From contig CAYNTK010000015.1 in NCBI GenBank assembly GCA_964400285.1, forward strand, positions 1 to 36,118: a DNA stretch of 36,118 bases. The letters run 5' to 3'. This DNA comes from FEN-1279 sp964400285. GTDB lineage: Bacteria > Bacteroidota > Ignavibacteria > Tepidaquicellales > Tepidaquicellaceae. The notes beneath the pieces were generated by a model. The model was not told the origin of the DNA and did not search any database. It saw only the letters and a list, made by a program, of their open reading frames with translations. This document shows positions 32,506-36,118 of the stretch, piece by piece (positions within the stretch are counted from its first letter, which is position 1; each line of letters starts with the position of its first letter). The translations under genes and the position numbers were made by a program.

Positions 32506-35268
32506 CTATTTTATAAGCATCATTTTTCTCACCTCTACAAACTCTCCCGCAATTATCTTATAAAAATATACTCCACTCCCTAAATTCGTTCCATCGAAAT
32601 CTACACTATACACACCCACACTTTGCTTTTCATTTACTAAAGTCTCCACTAATCTACCAAGTATATCATATATTTTCAAAGTAACAAAACTGCTATTTGC
32701 TATTTGATATTTTATGTTTGTTGTAGGATTAAACGGATTTGGATAATTCTGATTTAACTCAAATCCATCAGGAATTTTTTCAGCTATTTTCTGAACTCCA
32801 ATTGATTGTCCGCCATCACTCTGGTTTCCTGTTCTTCTAATATTATTTTGAAACGTTCCCCAAAAAGGTTTCACAGGTCCTCTTGTCCCTCCTGTTGAAT
32901 CATAAATTGCAATTATTCTCCCAGCTTCATTTCCGAAATATAATGTCCCATTATGATGTAGCATTGCACAACTGACTTTTGCACTATCTATATAATAAAA
33001 CCTTACATTCTTATTTGTATCTAATCCATATATTTCACCTGCGTCATTTCCAAAATAAATTCTCTGATATGTTGTAATTGCTGCTGTAGATTTTATCTGT
33101 GCTGGTGTCTGGAAATACCACCTTATTACGCCATTTTTATTCAATGAATAAAATTTCCCGTCCGATGTTCCTATATAAACATTTCCATTTGCATCTATTG
33201 TAGGGGATGAGGTTATAGCTGATGAAAGGGGAGTCTGCCATACTATCCCGATATTTGTAGTCCCTGTAAGAGAAATTTTGTAAACCTTTCCACTCCGAGA
33301 ACCAAAATAGAAGTATCCTGATGTATCTATTGCAGGAGACACAAGTATTGAATCGTTTAAATTTAATACCCACGAAGGTGGATTAGGTGTTGGATTGTTT
33401 AAATTAAATCCATATACTGTTCCGATTGCTGATGCTACTACAAGTTTTCTATTTGAACTTACTACTGCAGAATTTTTTATTGGTGCATTTAAAAACTGAC
33501 TCCATGCATAATTTCCTGCAACTTTATTAAACGCCTGAAAATTATTATTCGATACCCCAATATACAATCTATTAGATGTTGAATCCACTACTGGTGTAGC
33601 CATTGCCGAACCTCCAAGAGGTATAGCCGACCACAATGGTCCCCCGTATTTATTATATCCATATAAATTGTTATCTGTTGTTGCAAAAAATACCGTCGTA
33701 TCATATCCGATCGAACATGACGATGTAACATTTGCACCTTGTGTTAAAGTATAATATGTACTTAAATCATAATTTAATCTGTATAAAGCATCTCCTGTTG
33801 ATACCGCATATATAATGCTATCACCAATTAAACTCAAACCTGCAAGTATCTGACCGTTTGTATATCGTTTATATGCAATCCTCGATACAGTCGCTGTTGT
33901 TGAATCTGAAGCACCATAATTATTCTTAATTTTTAACTTTACTAATGTTATTCCTTGTTTGTAGGGGTAGGTCATTAGATGCCCTCGCCCAACAAGAGAA
34001 TCGTTTATATACCAGAAAACCGAATCAATTTGCCCTGTGCATAAACTATCACTTAATGTAATATTGTATGTTTGTGTCCTACCGTCATTTTCTCTGTAAA
34101 CATTATTTAAATTTGCTTTAAATAATACTGAATTCCCTTTGTAATATATCTCGTTGTTACCATCTCGATTATCATACCAAATTACATGTAATATAGTCCC
34201 AAACATATAAATAGATGGATTTCTCGAATTTAATGGATTGTTTGTAAGTCTTATATCGGTTCCCCAATTCGCACCACCATCTGATGAATTTTTATAATAA
34301 ATTTCATCATTACCATCTCGATTATCTTGCCAAACAACATTAACTGATGTTGATGTCGATGATACTGAGGGACATTGAGAATAACCTGAATTATTCGTTA
34401 ATCTTACGTCAGTTCCCCAATTACTTCCATTGTTTGTTGAGCGTTTGTAATATATTTCATCATTACCGTCTCGATTATCATACCATACCACATTTATAAG
34501 TGTATTGGATGCTGATATTGAAGGGCAGTGTGAAGCAGCTACATCATTTGTTAAACGTGTATCTGCTCCCCAGCTCGTTCCTCCGTCTGTTGAACGTTTA
34601 TAATATATTTCCCAGTTCCCATCTCTGTCTTCTCGCCACGCAATATGTACGTTTGAACCAAATGATGAAATAGATGCCCACTCCGAACTGTATGTATTAT
34701 TTGTTAATCTTGTATCCGCTCCCCAACTTATTCCTCCATCTGTCGAATGCTTGTAATATACTTCGTAATTTCCATCGCGGTTTTCCTTCCATACAATATG
34801 CAATGTCGTCTCTGATACTGATATTGAAGGCTCTCCTGAATCTAATGAATTATTAGTCAGTCTTGTATCGGAAGACCACGTTGTTCCTCCATCCGTCGAG
34901 TATTTAAAATATACTTCATTATTGCCATCTCTATTATCCTGCCATACTATATATACACAACTGCTTGAGGTAGCTACTGATGGTGACATTGATACTGCCG
35001 AATTATTAGTTAATCGCACATCGCTACCCCAGTTGAAACCATTATTTAGTGAACGCTTATAATAAATTTCAAGATTTCCATCACGATAATCGTTCCATAC
35101 TGCATGAACAGTAACACCGTATGATGCAATACACCACGCATTATTATAAGTGGTAAAAGAACTTGCGGTATCATACGTCAATCTTAAATCAGGTTGCCAT
35201 TGTCCTTTAAGTATGTTTGTATATGTGGTTATTAATAATGCAGTAAATAAAATTATACACTTTCTCAT
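32506..35268 (-). CDS. Secreted two-propeller protein with T9SS sorting domain
   Basis: The 920-residue protein begins with a signal peptide (about 1-22). Seven repeats start at R29, R85, R136, R187, R238, R289 and R340, with pattern RLTNN...VW-DNRDGN-EIYYK-S-DGG--W. Six of them end in Asp-box (BNR) motifs, suggesting a seven-bladed propeller. A PKD/Ig-like segment (about 388-462) and eight PQQ-like repeats (about 470-800, e.g. VYIGTSDGKFYSLN) follow. The last 85 or so residues are a type A T9SS sorting domain (NYPNPFNPTTNIKYQ ... GVYFYKI). It should be exported by Sec, then passed to the surface by T9SS. No catalytic sialidase residues can be claimed; binding or adhesion is as likely. GGAGG lies 4 nt ahead of the ATG, an unusually strong Shine-Dalgarno sequence for this window. 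Confidence 0.92.
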   Translation of the reverse strand: MRKCIILFTALLITTYTNILKGQWQPDLRLTYDTASSFTTYNNAWCIASYGVTVHAVWNDYRDGNLEIYYKRSLNNGFNWGSDVRLTNNSAVSMSPSVATSSSCVYIVWQDNRDGNNEVYFKYSTDGGTTWSSDTRLTNNSLDSGEPSISVSETTLHIVWKENRDGNYEVYYKHSTDGGISWGADTRLTNNTYSSEWASISSFGSNVHIAWREDRDGNWEIYYKRSTDGGTSWGADTRLTNDVAASHCPSISASNTLINVVWYDNRDGNDEIYYKRSTNNGSNWGTDVRLTNNSGYSQCPSVSSTSTSVNVVWQDNRDGNDEIYYKNSSDGGANWGTDIRLTNNPLNSRNPSIYMFGTILHVIWYDNRDGNNEIYYKGNSVLFKANLNNVYRENDGRTQTYNITLSDSLCTGQIDSVFWYINDSLVGRGHLMTYPYKQGITLVKLKIKNNYGASDSTTATVSRIAYKRYTNGQILAGLSLIGDSIIYAVSTGDALYRLNYDLSTYYTLTQGANVTSSCSIGYDTTVFFATTDNNLYGYNKYGGPLWSAIPLGGSAMATPVVDSTSNRLYIGVSNNNFQAFNKVAGNYAWSQFLNAPIKNSAVVSSNRKLVVASAIGTVYGFNLNNPTPNPPSWVLNLNDSILVSPAIDTSGYFYFGSRSGKVYKISLTGTTNIGIVWQTPLSSAITSSPTIDANGNVYIGTSDGKFYSLNKNGVIRWYFQTPAQIKSTAAITTYQRIYFGNDAGEIYGLDTNKNVRFYYIDSAKVSCAMLHHNGTLYFGNEAGRIIAIYDSTGGTRGPVKPFWGTFQNNIRRTGNQSDGGQSIGVQKIAEKIPDGFELNQNYPNPFNPTTNIKYQIANSSFVTLKIYDILGRLVETLVNEKQSVGVYSVDFDGTNLGSGVYFYKIIAGEFVEVRKMMLIK
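34135..35184 (-). repeat. Asp-box propeller repeats, 7 units of about 153 bp
   Basis: The seven 51-residue repeats give a 153-bp period in the DNA; the first unit is 56 residues. Related 15-20 bp blocks around the DNRDGN and EIYYK codons recur in each unit, so this tract may recombine or mislead short-read assembly. The last unit lacks the Asp box. Confidence 0.85.
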
Positions 35269-35414
35269 ATTCCCTCCAAACTTTATTTTTTTACTTTAAA
35301 ATACAATTTTTTTACTTAATCTATTTTTAATCCTTTATCAATTGTATAAATTAAAATATTTCCAATAATAAGTATTTTATTCAAAAGACATTTTCTTATT
35401 TTAACTTTATCTAA

Positions 35415-35543
35415 TTAACCACCGAATATATAAATCTTTTTTCTTATTGTTTTGTTAATTTCTGTAATTATTTTATAAACTTTTTCTGCTACTTCATCAG
35501 GGAATTTATCGATTTATTTCTTCATTTTCTGTTTTGTTGTCAT
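35415..35543 (-). pseudogene. Interrupted small ORF, antitoxin-like
   Basis: Reading from ATG at 35543-35541, the frame gives MTTKQKMKK, an in-frame TAA (35516-35514), then IDKFPDEVAEKVYKIITEIN and a natural stop at 35415-35417. The N-terminal TTKQ and DKFPDEVAEKVYKII pattern recalls small antitoxins of the DUF2281/phd-like kind, but the match is from memory and weak. Palindrome ATTAC-ATTT-GTAAT (35552-35565) just upstream and a 10-bp inverted repeat (35567-35576/35582-35591) look like operator sites. No toxin gene is visible beside it. Confidence 0.35.
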
Positions 35544-35566
35544 AAATTTTTATTACATTTGTAATA

Positions 35567-35591
35567 TTTTTGATTTTTGTTAAATCAAAAA
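35567..35591. repeat. AT-rich inverted repeat
   Basis: TTTTTGATTT (35567-35576) and AAATCAAAAA (35582-35591) are perfectly complementary over 10 bp with a 5-nt loop. Together with the neighbouring ATTAC/GTAAT palindrome at 35552-35565 it lies upstream of the broken antitoxin-like frame. A vestigial operator is one reading; chance in AT-rich DNA is another. Confidence 0.4.
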
Positions 35592-35646
35592 AAATCAATT
35601 AAGTATTTATAATTATCAATGTTATAAATTTATTCTATTTCTTATT

Positions 35647-35838
35647 TTACTCCTTTTTCACTTCCTCCATCTCTCCTTTCCCTTTCTTCTCACCCCTATT
35701 TATCCGATTTTCATTATCTAAAATCGGCACCACCTTCGTCAATCCAAAATTCTGCACTATTATCAACACATCCATTCCATCTACCGAACCGTCCCCATTA
35801 AAATCACAACTCAAATATCCCGTCTGCCCGAATTTCAA
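35647..35838 (-). pseudogene. Orphan dockerin/EF-hand-like tail, probable gene remnant
   Basis: The 63-codon frame, starting TTG, reads GYLSCDFNGDGSVDGMDVLI followed by IVQNFGLTKVVP. This is the calcium-loop (DxNxDGxVDxxD) plus closing motif that ends many large secreted proteins in this bacterial group. Here it has no protein in front of it: TAA occurs two codons upstream. A hydrophilic extension (about 22 residues, KKGKGEMEEVKKE) follows the domain. It is best read as the 3' remnant of a decayed surface-protein gene, though a tiny independent gene cannot be excluded. Confidence 0.5.
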
Positions 35839-35900
35839 TATTAATTATTAATGCAATTTGTAAGTAAATAAATTTAAACCTTTGTCCTTTTAAGTTTATA

Positions 35901-36098
35901 TTATCTTCGAAATTCTAAAAAATAAAATATGCTTGTTTTTATTTTTGAATATACTAAAAGTGGTGGCATAAACTTCTTCAGAGGGTATTTTAGTATAATC
36001 TTTCCCGTATTATAATATACTTGTTTATTTTTGTCAATTCTAAAATTTTCACAATAATACTTCGATAGCGTTCCATTTAGTGTGTAAATTTCAAATTG
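35901..36098 (-). other. Unexplained 65-codon open frame at the window edge
   Basis: Reading - strand from 36098, just after a TAG, the frame stays open for 65 codons (QFEIYTLNGTLSKYYCENFR...) to TAA at 35903-35901. It has no good start codon; the only Met is deep inside. The first half has alternating strand character (FEIYTLNGTL) faintly like a T9SS tail, which I do not claim. It may be a decayed 3' fragment or chance. An inverted repeat TATACTAAAA/TTTTAGTATA (35950-35959/35988-35997) lies within it. Confidence 0.25.
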
Positions 36099-36118
36099 CT
36101 ATTTGTTGGAACAGAGCC

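Larger units (their letters stand above)
35269..36118. other. Gene-poor, decayed region upstream of the T9SS-protein gene
   Basis: No intact gene is visible in these 850 bases. They hold the interrupted antitoxin-like frame, the orphan dockerin-like tail, the unexplained 65-codon frame and several AT-rich palindromes, all listed separately. A promoter for the T9SS-protein gene should lie within about 35269-35400, but I find no TAnnTTTG match there on the - strand. Confidence 0.6.

Noticed and set aside
32506..35268. Annotation of the two-propeller protein as a sialidase
   Set aside because: Asp boxes alone do not indicate sialidase activity; I could not identify the arginine triad or other catalytic residues.

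Overview
The window is AT-rich bacterial DNA, almost all of it on the + strand up to about 28.9 kb. Several features point to the Bacteroidota/Chlorobiota/Ignavibacteriota branch. There is a type IX secretion (T9SS) C-terminal sorting domain with a PNPFNP motif. The mraZ promoter matches the Bacteroidota consensus (TTTG-N19-TAnnTTTG). Most genes lack a Shine-Dalgarno sequence, and MurE carries the meso-DAP type DNPR motif. An Ignavibacteria-like organism is my best guess, made without any database search.

Region 1 (1-11.8 kb) is the transcription/translation 'rif' cluster: tRNA-Gly (partial), tRNA-Thr, tRNA-Trp, secE, nusG, rplK, rplA, rplJ, rplL, rpoB, rpoC. The tuf gene, usually found between tRNA-Thr and tRNA-Trp, is absent; an intrinsic terminator sits there instead. 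A 15-bp perfect inverted repeat lies between rplL and rpoB, a hairpin lies ahead of rplJ, and a terminator follows rpoC.

Region 2 (11.9-28.9 kb) is an almost gap-free division and cell wall (dcw) operon: mraZ, rsmH, ftsL, ftsI, murE, murF, mraY, murD, ftsW, murG, a small unnamed membrane protein, murC, ftsQ, ftsA, ftsZ. Many junctions overlap or abut, and several genes start with TTG or GTG. Three 10-bp AAAGTGG repeats just downstream of the promoter look like the MraZ operator. MurE/F/D/C, MraY and MurG make lipid II. FtsI, FtsW, FtsL, FtsQ, FtsA and FtsZ form the division machine. murB and ddl are not in the cluster.

Region 3 (28.9-36.1 kb) is accessory and mostly on the - strand. It holds a STAND/NB-ARC NTPase with exactly twelve 42-residue TPRs and no recognisable effector domain, then a secreted T9SS protein with an Asp-box propeller (seven 51-residue repeats) and an eight-repeat PQQ-like propeller. 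The rest is gene-poor and decayed: an antitoxin-like ORF interrupted by a stop, an orphan dockerin-like tail, and an unexplained 65-codon open frame at the edge.
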